NCBI GenBank assembly: GCA_015058275.1
Contig: SVCQ01000006.1
Span: forward strand, 1 to 64,000
Source of the DNA: Clostridiales bacterium
Lineage (GTDB): Bacteria > Bacillota > Clostridia > Peptostreptococcales > Anaerovoracaceae
DNA: 64,000 nt
Reading direction: 5' to 3'
A program made the position numbers and the translations under genes. Shown in pieces: positions 33,736 through 41,910 of the stretch (positions within the stretch are counted from its first letter, which is position 1; each line of letters starts with the position of its first letter). The notes beneath the pieces are model-generated. The model was not told the origin of the DNA and searched no databases. It worked only from the letters and a program-made list of their open reading frames with translations.

Positions 33736-34908
33736 TTACTCTGCGGACTGCTTCTTAACAAACTCCCATGCACCGGTCTCGGTGTTGCACTTCTTGACGA
33801 AGGCCTCTGTCTTGTTGGCGTCGCCTGTCTCGTTGAAGGAAACGTCTCCGCAGACAAGACCGCTTACCGAGAGGTCAGGCAGTGCAGCGAGGATGTCGGC
33901 AGGCTCCGTCGAGCCGGCAGCCTTAATGGCCTCAAGAGCTACATAGTATGCGTCATAACCCATTGCCGTTACAGCAGCGAGGTCTGTATTGCCTCCGTTG
34001 TTGGTCTTGGCGTCTGAGTTCTCATCCATCCATGCTTTGATGCCTTCGTCGAACTCAGGGTTACCGCCCTCCTGGTAGAAGGTAGTGACTGTGATGTCGA
34101 CGTTCTTGCCCTTGGCAGCCTCAGTGATTACGTTGGAATCCCATGTGTCGCCTGCGAGGATAGGCATTCCGAGTGCCTGAGCCTCAGCCTGGTCGATGAT
34201 GAGTGCAGCAGCCTCAGTGGATACAGGGCTGAAGAATACATCGCAGCCGGCCTTCTTGGCATTGGCTACATAGGATGTGAAGTCTGAGTTCTTGTCCGGG
34301 AACTGCTCCTCTACGACCTCGCCGCCGAGCTTTTTGAAGGCCTCAACGAAGTAGTTGACGAGACCTACGGAGTAGTCGTCACCGAGCTTGGAGAGGCAGT
34401 AAGCCTTTTTGCATCCGCTCTCCCATGCGTAGTTGGCGAGTACTGTGCCCTGGAACGGGTCAAGGAAGCAGATCCTGAAGTACTGCTCGCAGTCAGCTGT
34501 GACCTGAGGGTTTGTGCAGGTAACGCCGATTGCAGGCATGCCTGCATCTGCGAATACATCGGCAGCAGCGATCGATACGCCCGAGCCGTATGATCCGAGT
34601 ACGATGCTTACGTTCTGGGATACGAGGTTCTGAGCAGCGGTCACGGCCTTGGAGTTGTCGGACTCGTTATCTACGATAGCGAGCTCTACCTTATACTCTT
34701 TGTCGCCGATAGTTACGGTAGGAGTCTGCTGGTTGGCATACTGTATGCCGAGAGTCTCCTGCTTGCCGCCTGCGCCGTTGTCGCCGGAGGCCGGCTCGAA
34801 GACGCCAATCCTGATGGTGTCGCCGTCAGAGCTGCCGCCACCGCCGCAGCCTGCGAGCATGGTCATCGAGAGCAGGAGTGTAAGAGCGATTACTAGAAAC
34901 TTCTTCAT
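33736..34908 (-). CDS. livJ: Branched-chain amino acid-binding lipoprotein (LivJ/LivK type)
   Basis: A type 1 periplasmic-binding-fold protein of 390 residues. It has a lipoprotein signal (MKKFLVIALTLLLSMTMLAG then C21) and the family motifs ASGDNGAGGKQETLGIQYAN, YAWESGCKKAYCLSKLGDDY and GYDAYYVALEAIKAAG. The start at 34908 is fixed by GGAGGATC upstream and by the signal peptide; a longer in-frame start has no support. It delivers Leu/Ile/Val or related ligands to LivHMGF. It is first in the liv operon. Confidence 0.94.
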   Translation of the reverse strand: MKKFLVIALTLLLSMTMLAGCGGGGSSDGDTIRIGVFEPASGDNGAGGKQETLGIQYANQQTPTVTIGDKEYKVELAIVDNESDNSKAVTAAQNLVSQNVSIVLGSYGSGVSIAAADVFADAGMPAIGVTCTNPQVTADCEQYFRICFLDPFQGTVLANYAWESGCKKAYCLSKLGDDYSVGLVNYFVEAFKKLGGEVVEEQFPDKNSDFTSYVANAKKAGCDVFFSPVSTEAAALIIDQAEAQALGMPILAGDTWDSNVITEAAKGKNVDITVTTFYQEGGNPEFDEGIKAWMDENSDAKTNNGGNTDLAAVTAMGYDAYYVALEAIKAAGSTEPADILAALPDLSVSGLVCGDVSFNETGDANKTEAFVKKCNTETGAWEFVKKQSAE

Positions 34909-34954
34909 CTTTGATCCTCCATATAACCTTAAATAACAACACCTTCTGTTACTG

Positions 34955-35015
34955 AATCCCCTCTGTAAAATGCAGAGGGGATTAATATAGTAAAATTTTA
35001 GAAAAAGGGTAACAA
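34955..35015 (-). promoter_or_regulatory. livJ promoter and 5' leader hairpin
   Basis: On the minus strand TTGTTA (35015-35010) and TACTAT (34992-34987) are 17 bases apart. Right at the predicted transcript start, AATCCCCTCTG and CAGAGGGGATT (34955-34983) form a perfect 11-bp stem with a 7-base loop and no T-run. A hairpin at the very 5' end could stabilise the mRNA; regulation by a ligand is not evident. Confidence 0.5.
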
Positions 35016-35087
35016 AAAAACAAGGCTTAGCAGGCCTTGTGTCCAAAAAAAGAGGGCGGAAGTCCGCGGTACGCGGACAGCCGCCTT
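35013..35087 (-). terminator. Tandem terminators after the cytidylate kinase-like gene
   Basis: First hairpin: GTCCGCG with CGCGGAC inside GGCGG with CCGCC (35055-35085), followed on the minus strand by eight T. Second: ACAAGGC with GCCTTGT (35020-35040), followed by seven T. Both face the end of the minus-strand gene at 35097. Confidence 0.8.
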
Positions 35088-35096
35088 TTGTTGTCT

Positions 35097-35732
35097 CTAC
35101 ATGTCGGACAGGAGATCCTTGCCCTTGGCTGTATTGATGTAAGCCTCGATCATGGCCACAGCTCCGTTGATACCCGAACGGCTGGTATTGATCAGGACAT
35201 CATAGGTCTCGCGGCCGCCCCACTTGTTGTCAGTGTAGAACTCGTAGTACTTGCGGCGCTGCTTGTCTCTCTGTTTGACTTTCTTTTCCATCTCGGCCTC
35301 GGTCATAGGCTCGGTGCCGTTGATATCTATAAGTGCGAGCTTCCTCTTGATCCTGTCCTCGACAGGGGCGAAGATGAAGATGCTGATGTGAGGCTCGTCG
35401 CTGAGGATGTAGTCCGCGGCGCGTCCGACTATGACGCAGCTTTCCTTTGCCGAGATCTCGCGGATGATCCTGAACTCCTCGTCCTGAATCTTTGAGAACG
35501 GCGATGACTGGAAGACATCGATGCCGCTGAACATAGGCGAGATATTGATCTCAGGAGCCTTCTCGTCATTTGACTTGACGTACTCCTCGCGGTAGCCGAT
35601 GTTGAATGCAGCCTGGGAGATGAGCTCCTCATCGTACATCTTGATGCCGAGCTTCTCCGCAAGTCTCCTGGCCACTTCGTGACCGCCGCTGCCGTACTCT
35701 CTGTCTATTGTAATAATAAGTTTGTCACTCAT
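35097..35732 (-). CDS. Cytidylate kinase-like family protein
   Basis: A 211-residue P-loop-type kinase of the cytidylate kinase-like group common in gut Firmicutes. Seen: ITIDREYGSGGHEVARRLAEKLGIK, in which the usual GxxGxGK loop is altered to YGSGGHE, and IVGRAADYILSD. True CMP kinase activity is doubtful given the altered loop; the substrate is unknown. The start at 35732 is supported by CAGGAGGTC; a longer start at 35759 is less likely. It is the last gene before two tandem terminators. Confidence 0.78.
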   Translation of the reverse strand: MSDKLIITIDREYGSGGHEVARRLAEKLGIKMYDEELISQAAFNIGYREEYVKSNDEKAPEINISPMFSGIDVFQSSPFSKIQDEEFRIIREISAKESCVIVGRAADYILSDEPHISIFIFAPVEDRIKRKLALIDINGTEPMTEAEMEKKVKQRDKQRRKYYEFYTDNKWGGRETYDVLINTSRSGINGAVAMIEAYINTAKGKDLLSDM

Positions 35733-35768
35733 TGCTGACCTCCTGTAGTCGTTTTGCACTCGTATATT

Positions 35769-36998
35769 TTAGCACTCCGTGAGCTTTGCCGCAAAGGCTT
35801 TCATTTTTTTGAGATCGCCGAATACCGCACGGGCGTTGTCAGGCCTGCCGCCGCCCTTGCCGCCGAAAGCCGGGGCGTGCTCCTTGACAAGGTCTCCGCA
35901 CTTCGCATCGCCTGATGAGAAGAGCAGGCAGGTGAGACTCTCCGGATGGAGCATCAAAAGGAGCATATCGCTCGTCTCGCTTATGACCGAAAAGCCCAGC
36001 TTCAACAGCTCATCCACGGACAGAAGCTCCGTGGTGTAGCAGGCTGACTTTGCCGTCCTGCCCGGCTCATTAAGCCCGGCGAGGATGCGTTCTCTCTCGG
36101 CTTCCTTGACATATGATGAAAGAGCTGCGATGCGTCCCTTGAGGGAGGAGAGTGTCTCCGTCTCTATATCCAGCCTTGATCCAAGATCGGCAGGGGAGCA
36201 CGAATATCTCTTTGAGATATCATAGAGCATGTGCGAATCCGCCGTGAGCTTCTGCCAGGCTTTGATGCCGCAGTCAAAAAAGATGCGGTTCATGCCTTTG
36301 TTGGGATCGCACTTGTATATGGCGAGCAGTCCTGTCTCGGATGAGCGGGCGGGGTGAGTGCCGCAGCATGCGATGCAGTCGTAAGGATCGTCCGGGTCTC
36401 CTACGGTCACGACGGACACCCTGCCGTCGTGAGGGACCTGCTTCCTTACGGGAAGGACCAGCGAGGACTCGTAGTCATCAAACCAGCTGACGGTCACGGG
36501 CAGGTCGGCCCAGATTGCTTCGTTGACCGTGCGCTCTGCAAGGTCGAGCTCCTCGTCCGTCAGCATGCGCCCGTCCAGATCTATGTCTATGGTAATGTAG
36601 TCCTCTCCCATGTGGAAGCCTCTGTTGACTCCGCCGAAGAGGGAATCGAAGGTGCCTGAGAGCATGTGCTCTCCGAGGTGGCGCTGCATATTGCAGAAGC
36701 GGCTGTCCCAGTCGATGGTCAGTACGACTTCGTCTCCGGCTTCGAATGTGCCGGCAGGAGCATCGGTCACATGCCAGACGTCGCTCTCGAGATCCTCGTC
36801 GTAAGCATGGGTTATATCAAAGACTCCCTTAGCAGATGAGACGGTGCCCGTATCTGACGGCTGGCCGCCTCCCTCAGGGAAGAAAACAGACTCCCTGCAG
36901 GCTATGACATCGACGCCGTCCTTTTGTATCACGGCAGTCACAAGGCTTTGATTTACGGTCTCGTATTGGTCCTTCTGATAGATCCTGACTGTAGACAT
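35769..36998 (-). CDS. Alanyl-tRNA editing protein (AlaX type with DHHA1)
   Basis: A 409-residue homologue of the alanyl-tRNA synthetase editing half. Seen: ESVFFPEGGGQPSDTG, the zinc motif HLGEH (H107, H111) with a distant CCGTHP, and a C-terminal DHHA1 domain with GGKGGGRPDNARAVFGD. It removes Ser or Gly wrongly attached to tRNA-Ala. It lacks the synthetase domain, so it acts in trans. The cytidylate kinase-like gene follows about 36 bases downstream, probably in the same transcript. Confidence 0.9.
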   Translation of the reverse strand: MSTVRIYQKDQYETVNQSLVTAVIQKDGVDVIACRESVFFPEGGGQPSDTGTVSSAKGVFDITHAYDEDLESDVWHVTDAPAGTFEAGDEVVLTIDWDSRFCNMQRHLGEHMLSGTFDSLFGGVNRGFHMGEDYITIDIDLDGRMLTDEELDLAERTVNEAIWADLPVTVSWFDDYESSLVLPVRKQVPHDGRVSVVTVGDPDDPYDCIACCGTHPARSSETGLLAIYKCDPNKGMNRIFFDCGIKAWQKLTADSHMLYDISKRYSCSPADLGSRLDIETETLSSLKGRIAALSSYVKEAERERILAGLNEPGRTAKSACYTTELLSVDELLKLGFSVISETSDMLLLMLHPESLTCLLFSSGDAKCGDLVKEHAPAFGGKGGGRPDNARAVFGDLKKMKAFAAKLTEC

Positions 36999-37306
36999 AT
37001 TATCCCTTTCTATGTTTCACAGCGTTTCACAAAATCGAACAAAACCGGTCCTGTTTTTAATTTCAAAAACTGTGGATAAATCTTGTTGACAGAGAATTTG
37101 AATCGTTACAAGCGTTGAAATATCAACGAAACAGGCCTTTGAGTTTTCCACATGGATAAGTGGAAAAGATTGTATACAATTTCAAAAATCTACGTGGAAA
37201 AGTCGCAGACCATTCATTTTTCGGCGCTTCCGGGATGTTCAAAAAAATGCGGATAAAAATCGAACAGATTTGTCCGGATTGTTTTTAATAATGTTTTTTT
37301 GACATC
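36999..37306. other. AT-rich gene-free stretch with DnaA-box-like sites
   Basis: No gene is seen. On the minus strand it is the leader of the editing protein gene. It holds one perfect DnaA box in reverse (TGTGGATAA, 37071-37079), weaker ones (TGCGGATAA at 37249-37257; CATGGATAA near 37151), the palindrome TTGTATACAA (37170-37179) and TTTTCCACATGGATAAGTGG. It resembles a small DnaA-binding locus. Replication genes are absent, so a true origin is unlikely. Confidence 0.4.
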
Positions 37307-38599
37307 CTAGTCCTCGCCCGGTTCGACGAGGTCGCCGAAGAGGACTCCCTGGGTCTGGCAGATTGTCTGGAAGACCGAAGAGTCGAGCCTGAACCTGCCC
37401 TTCGTGCTGATGAACGGAGCATATAAAGAGAATATGGTCGAGTCATCGAGCATGGAGATATTCCTCAGGTCGTGGCTCATGAGTATGAGCTCGCCCGGTA
37501 TGGACAGGAGGGCATATCCGTACACGTCGTCATTGAGCATGTAGTGCGGAGTGTCGACGTGTGAATTGTCCTGCTTGTATGCGGTATAGAGCCAGCCGTT
37601 AGGCACCATGGTCGGACGCGCGTGAGAGAGCGGACCGATATACTTCGGATCGAAGCCTTCGAGCATGCTGTCCTGGCAGCCGAATACGGTGAGGTACTCG
37701 GTGCGGTTGACCTGGAGGGATGCCTCGTAGTCGGACATGCGTATGACCGAGCCCGTCCTGATCTCCGTCACCAGAGGATTGGAGGAGCGCTTGCTCCCCG
37801 AAAGCCATATGATGAAGGTCATGTGGTAATAGGCGTCCCTGGCGAGCGTGGTCACGCGGCAGCGGAAGGGGTGGGATATCCCGTCGACGGCCCTGTCCCT
37901 GCGCTTGTCGCCTGCAGTTATATCGCATTTGACGAGGGTCTGTATGCCGGGTTTTGTGATCTCAACATCCGGCAGCCTGTCCCTGTCAATGTCTGTCAGT
38001 GTGGCTGCGGCATCGAAATCCTGATCTATCATGCGCATGATGAAGTAATTGATGGTCTCGTATGCGCTCAGTCTCAGAGGCGACAGCGTCTCGATCATGT
38101 CGCGGAGGCTGCAGTCGGCCGAAGTGATGCCCTGATCCGACAGGGCGTCGATCATGTAGCCGAGCCTCATCCTCGCGTAGGCTCTGAATCTGCGGTTCTC
38201 GTCATCGTCATACTCACGGTCGAGATCCTCTGACGCAAGCGGCAGGGCAGACTCGATCGCGCGCAGCATAGTCGGGGCGTCGATGGTGATTATCTCGCCT
38301 CCCATAACGGAGGTGAAGTAGTCCCACAGCCCGTTCATTTCGTCCTTGCTGGATGCATAGTCTTCGCTGCCCGGCATGCACTCGAACTCCTGGTAGTCGT
38401 CGACTCCGTACTCGGAGTAGTCGAGGTGCATTATCTGGTAGAAGGCTGCACGGCGCTCGTTTATCCCGCGCCATGACACCTTGAGCGCGACAACGCCCAT
38501 GAGGCGGGTCGCTACGGCCCGGCATGAGACGAATTCGTACTCCTTGAAATGGTCGTATTTATCCGATTGTCTGCCATGTATCAGTTTTAATTCTGCCAT
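37307..38599 (-). CDS. Conserved-looking protein of unknown function
   Basis: A 430-residue soluble protein with no signal peptide or membrane helix. I do not recognise the family. It has an N-terminal region rich in aromatic residues (EYEFVSCRAVATRLMGVVAL), a helical middle (about 110-215), and a beta-rich C-terminal half with FRCRVTTLARDAYYHMTFII and GELILMSHDLRNISM. Coding is supported by length, codon use like its neighbours and a clean start at 38599. It is divergent from the SAM riboswitch-metK unit and its stop lies before the AT-rich 36999-37306 stretch. Confidence 0.7.
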   Translation of the reverse strand: MAELKLIHGRQSDKYDHFKEYEFVSCRAVATRLMGVVALKVSWRGINERRAAFYQIMHLDYSEYGVDDYQEFECMPGSEDYASSKDEMNGLWDYFTSVMGGEIITIDAPTMLRAIESALPLASEDLDREYDDDENRRFRAYARMRLGYMIDALSDQGITSADCSLRDMIETLSPLRLSAYETINYFIMRMIDQDFDAAATLTDIDRDRLPDVEITKPGIQTLVKCDITAGDKRRDRAVDGISHPFRCRVTTLARDAYYHMTFIIWLSGSKRSSNPLVTEIRTGSVIRMSDYEASLQVNRTEYLTVFGCQDSMLEGFDPKYIGPLSHARPTMVPNGWLYTAYKQDNSHVDTPHYMLNDDVYGYALLSIPGELILMSHDLRNISMLDDSTIFSLYAPFISTKGRFRLDSSVFQTICQTQGVLFGDLVEPGED

Positions 38600-38633
38600 A
38601 AGCCGATTCTACCATATATGGGGGCCGGGATGC

Positions 38634-38661
38634 TTGACTTTATCAAATATGGGACTATAAT
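38634..38661 (+). promoter_or_regulatory. Promoter of the metK riboswitch transcript
   Basis: TTGACT at 38634-38639 and TATAAT at 38656-38661, 16 bases apart, ending seven bases before the riboswitch. Confidence 0.75.
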
Positions 38662-38667
38662 GAGAGC

Positions 38668-38815
38668 ATCCTTATTAAGAGCGGAGGAGGGAATGGGCCC
38701 TTTGATCCCGCGGCAACCTCACAGACAGTGAAGGTGCCAAGTCCCACGGAGCCTCGCCGGGCTCCGGCAGATGAGGATCCATGGTTCTCTCTGCGTGCGG
38801 CAGAGAGTTTTTTTT
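38668..38815 (+). promoter_or_regulatory. SAM-I (S-box) riboswitch with terminator
   Basis: The conserved S-box elements are present in order: CTTATTAAGAG at the start of P1, GGAGGGAATGGGCCC, GCGGCAACCTC, AAGGTGCCAAGTCCCAC, and a closing GGCAGATGAGGAT. A terminator follows: CTCTCTGC with GCAGAGAG (38787-38807) and eight T. High SAM should favour the terminator, lowering metK. It is the standard arrangement for SAM synthetase genes in Firmicutes. Confidence 0.95.
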
Positions 38816-38833
38816 ACGCCTCGAGAAAAGCGA

Positions 38834-38886
38834 CTCAAGGGACAGGTCCCTGAGCCAAATGGCACAGGGACCTGTCCCCAGAGCCA
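38834..38886. repeat. GGGACAGGTCCC-type repeat pair, copies 3 and 4
   Basis: Two inverted copies, 38834-38857 (CTCAAGGGACAGGTCCCTGA) and 38860-38886 (TGGCACAGGGACCTGTCCCC), with two bases between them. They sit between the riboswitch terminator and the metK start and would fold into a long hairpin in the metK leader. Confidence 0.85.
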
Positions 38887-38917
38887 AATGCATATACATG
38901 TAGAAGGAGAAAAGGTA

Positions 38918-40111
38918 ATGAAAAGACTATTTACATCTGAGTCAGTCACGGAAGGACACCCGGACAAGATCTGCGATCAGATCTCGGACGCTGTGCTCGA
39001 CGCCATACTCGCACAGGACCCGAATGCGCATGTCGCATGTGAGTGCGCGGCCAAGACGGGCACTCTCTGGATCTTCGGAGAGGCATCGGGCAATTTCGAC
39101 GTCGACTACGAGGCGATCGCGAGAGAGGTCATCTGCGACATCGGATATGACAGGGACGAGGTCTGCTTCAACGGCAATACCTGCGATGTCGTCGTCCACA
39201 TGGAGGAGCAGTCCGCGGATATCGCCATGGGCGTCAACGAGTCCTACGAGACCAAGAGCGGCACCGAAGCTGACCCGGATGCTCTCATCGGAGCGGGTGA
39301 CCAGGGCATGATGTTCGGCTATGCCTGCATGGAGACGGGTGAGCTGATGCCTATGTCGGTCAAGCTTGCTCACGTCACGGCCAAGAGGCTGGCCGAGGTC
39401 CGAAAGAGCGGACTTTTGCCGTATCTCGGACCTGACGGCAAGACCCAGGTGACGGTAGAGTACGAGGATGACAGGATCAGAAGGATAGATACCGTGGTGG
39501 TATCCACACAACACAGCGAGTATGTCTCCCTTGAGCAGGTAAGAGCCGACATGATCGAGCACGTGATCAGGCCTGTCGTGCCGTCGGAGTACATAGACGA
39601 TAACACGAAGTTCTTCGTGAACCCTACCGGCAGGTTCGTCATCGGAGGCCCTATGGGAGACTCCGGGCTTACGGGACGTAAGATAATAGTAGACACATAC
39701 GGCGGACATGCGGCGCACGGCGGCGGAGCCTTCTCCGGCAAGGACCCTACAAAGGTCGACCGCTCCGGAGCCTACATGGCCAGATACATCGCCAAGAACA
39801 TAGTAGCTGCCGGCATTGCAAGCGAGTGCGAAGTCCAGCTTGCGTATGCCATCGGCGTGGCCGAGCCTGTATCCGTAGCCGTCAATACATTCGGCACGGG
39901 CAAGCTCAACAGCGAGGAGATAGCTGATCTCATCAAGGCCAACTTCGACATGAGACCGGCCGCGATCATCAGACAGCTCGACCTCGCCAGGCCTCAGTAC
40001 AGACAGCTCGCTGCTTACGGACACATGGGCAGGACGAGTCTGGGAGTCAGGTGGGAAGACACCGACAAGGCTGAGGCTCTCGCCATCGCAGCAGGACTGG
40101 CTGAGAGGTAG
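38918..40111 (+). CDS. metK: S-adenosylmethionine synthetase
   Basis: A 397-residue enzyme making SAM from methionine and ATP. Seen: [33 protein letters not shown] and the loop [20 protein letters not shown]. The start at 38918 is chosen by AAGGAGA ten bases upstream and family length; a longer in-frame start would run through the repeat pair. Its expression is governed by the riboswitch and terminator upstream. Confidence 0.97.
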   Translation: MKRLFTSESVTEGHPDKICDQISDAVLDAILAQDPNAHVACECAAKTGTLWIFGEASGNFDVDYEAIAREVICDIGYDRDEVCFNGNTCDVVVHMEEQSADIAMGVNESYETKSGTEADPDALIGAGDQGMMFGYACMETGELMPMSVKLAHVTAKRLAEVRKSGLLPYLGPDGKTQVTVEYEDDRIRRIDTVVVSTQHSEYVSLEQVRADMIEHVIRPVVPSEYIDDNTKFFVNPTGRFVIGGPMGDSGLTGRKIIVDTYGGHAAHGGGAFSGKDPTKVDRSGAYMARYIAKNIVAAGIASECEVQLAYAIGVAEPVSVAVNTFGTGKLNSEEIADLIKANFDMRPAAIIRQLDLARPQYRQLAAYGHMGRTSLGVRWEDTDKAEALAIAAGLAER

Positions 40112-40114
40112 GAG

Positions 40115-40624
40115 ATGTCGCATTTCGAAAAGGTAAGTTTTGAGCAGTGGAAGGCGGACTGCGGAGTCAAAGGTCTTCCGGACAAGGAGCTCAGGGAGTG
40201 GTATGAGGCCATAAAGCTCCCGCGGCAGGCGACCGCATCTTCGGCGGGCTGCGACTTTTATATGCCCTTCAATCTGAACTTCGAATCGGGCAGCGTCTTC
40301 CGCATCGCTACGGGAGTGCGCTGGGTCACAGACCCGGATGCGGAGTCAGACAGGGGCAGGGTGCTCCTGGTCGTCCCGAGGAGCGGTCTCGGATTCAAAT
40401 ACGGGATCAGGCTGTCCAACACGGTCGGCGTGATCGATGCGGACTACTGTGATTCAGACAACGAGGGGCATATATTGATAAGCCTTGTGAACCCGTCGGG
40501 TCAGGACGTGCAGCTCGAAGAGGGCAAGCCGTTCGCACAGGGCATTGTTGTTTCCTATGAAGTGCCGGAGGGCGCGGGCTCTGATGAAGCCAGGAATGGC
40601 GGCTTCGGCAGTACGGACAAATGA
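40115..40624 (+). CDS. dut: dUTP diphosphatase
   Basis: A 169-residue trimeric-type dUTPase. All five motifs are visible: SAGCDFYMP, PRSGLGFKYG, NTVGVIDADYCD, GKPFAQGIV and GGFGSTDK. It hydrolyses dUTP to dUMP and pyrophosphate, keeping uracil out of DNA and feeding thymidylate synthesis. The ATG lies three bases after metK and the stop overlaps the next gene by four bases. Confidence 0.93.
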   Translation: MSHFEKVSFEQWKADCGVKGLPDKELREWYEAIKLPRQATASSAGCDFYMPFNLNFESGSVFRIATGVRWVTDPDAESDRGRVLLVVPRSGLGFKYGIRLSNTVGVIDADYCDSDNEGHILISLVNPSGQDVQLEEGKPFAQGIVVSYEVPEGAGSDEARNGGFGSTDK

Positions 40625-41892
40625 GTGATACAAGGACCGCAGACGTAGTAATAATAGGCGGCGGCGCGTCGGGGCTGGCGGCAGCGGTGGAGCTCGGGAT
40701 GAGCTCCTCCCGGCTTGATGTGCTCGTCATCGACAGGATGCCTGAGCCGGGCCGCAAGATCAGGGCCACGGGCAGCGGCCGCTGCAATATCACGAATACA
40801 GGCGCCGCCGGATTCAGCCGTATCATGGAATTCTTCAGGGAGACGGGTCTTGTGACAAGGACATACGACAACGGCCTTGTCTATCCGTACTCGGAGTCTG
40901 CCGCCGATGTGGCGGAGCTCCTGACCTCAAGGGCTGAGGCCCTCGGGATCCGCTTCGCATGCGGCGAGGAGGTCCTGACAGTCAGAACTGAGGATGCCGG
41001 ATCAGATGGCAGGCGCTTTGCCGTCACCTCTTCCTTCAAGGACAGGGACGGAGAGCACCGCGTCGTGACGACGGCCGCTCATGCCATACTCGCGACCGGG
41101 GGCAAGGCGGGTCCGGGCTACGGGACCACGGGCGACGGATACAGGATGGCAAGGGAGTTCGGTCACAGCATAGTGACGCCTGTGCCTGCTCTCACATCCA
41201 TAGAGTGCGAAGAGTGGTCCGGGGACGCAGAGCCTTGCGGCGTGATCCTCGGCGGCACGCGCAGCCAGGTGTCGCTGTCGCTCTACAGGGATGAGACACA
41301 GGCCTTCGGAGAGGATACTAAGATATTCGAGGAGAGCGGAGAGCTCCAGTTCACCAGATTCGGACTGTCGGGCATTTGCGTCTTCAACATGACGCGCCAC
41401 ATGAGATACGACAGGGCTTCGGGCGGGAGCCTCGCGGACTTTCTGGTAAGGGTCGATCTCTTCCCGGGAGCAGACATAAGAGAGTACATAAGGGACAGGC
41501 AGGAGGGCAGATTCTCCGGCGCTGCAGCGGGCGGGCTTTTGCGCACGCTCCTTAAAGCGCCGCTTGCGGAGTACGTGCTCGGAAGGGCCGGCACGGATCC
41601 GGAGATGCCGCTGTCGTCTCTCAGAGCAGAAGACATAGAGGCCATAGCGGTCAATGTACATGGGCTGTCGTTTAGTCCGTCTCAGATAAGAGGCTGGAAG
41701 GACGCCCAGGTCAGCATGGGAGGCGTTTCCCTTGATGAGATATATGAGGAAACATGCGAGTCGAAGATCGTACCGGGGTTATATATTACGGGCGAGCTCG
41801 CTGACAGGGACTTCCCCTGCGGGGGCTTCAACCTCAGCAACGCATGGATCACGGGACTTGCGGCCGCAGACAGCATAGCTTCGGGCAGATAG
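40621..41892 (+). CDS. BaiN/HI0933-family NAD(P)/FAD-dependent oxidoreductase
   Basis: A 423-residue flavoprotein. Seen: the FAD dinucleotide motif VVIIGGGASGLAAAVELG, the family signature KIRATGSGRCNITNTG, and a C-terminal end GGFNLSNAWITGLAAADSI. This family (YhiN, BaiN) includes enzymes suggested to reduce bile acid intermediates, but most members have no known substrate. It overlaps the dUTPase stop by four bases. Confidence 0.88.
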   Translation: MSDTRTADVVIIGGGASGLAAAVELGMSSSRLDVLVIDRMPEPGRKIRATGSGRCNITNTGAAGFSRIMEFFRETGLVTRTYDNGLVYPYSESAADVAELLTSRAEALGIRFACGEEVLTVRTEDAGSDGRRFAVTSSFKDRDGEHRVVTTAAHAILATGGKAGPGYGTTGDGYRMAREFGHSIVTPVPALTSIECEEWSGDAEPCGVILGGTRSQVSLSLYRDETQAFGEDTKIFEESGELQFTRFGLSGICVFNMTRHMRYDRASGGSLADFLVRVDLFPGADIREYIRDRQEGRFSGAAAGGLLRTLLKAPLAEYVLGRAGTDPEMPLSSLRAEDIEAIAVNVHGLSFSPSQIRGWKDAQVSMGGVSLDEIYEETCESKIVPGLYITGELADRDFPCGGFNLSNAWITGLAAADSIASGR

Positions 41893-41910
41893 AAAGAGGT
41901 GCGCCGTAAG

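Noticed and set aside
36999..37306. Replication origin (oriC)
   Set aside because: No dnaA, dnaN, rpmH or other origin-linked genes lie in the window, and only one box is a perfect match.
38675..38967. Small minus-strand frames over the metK leader
   Set aside because: They only translate the riboswitch and the dispersed repeat pair; no start signals.
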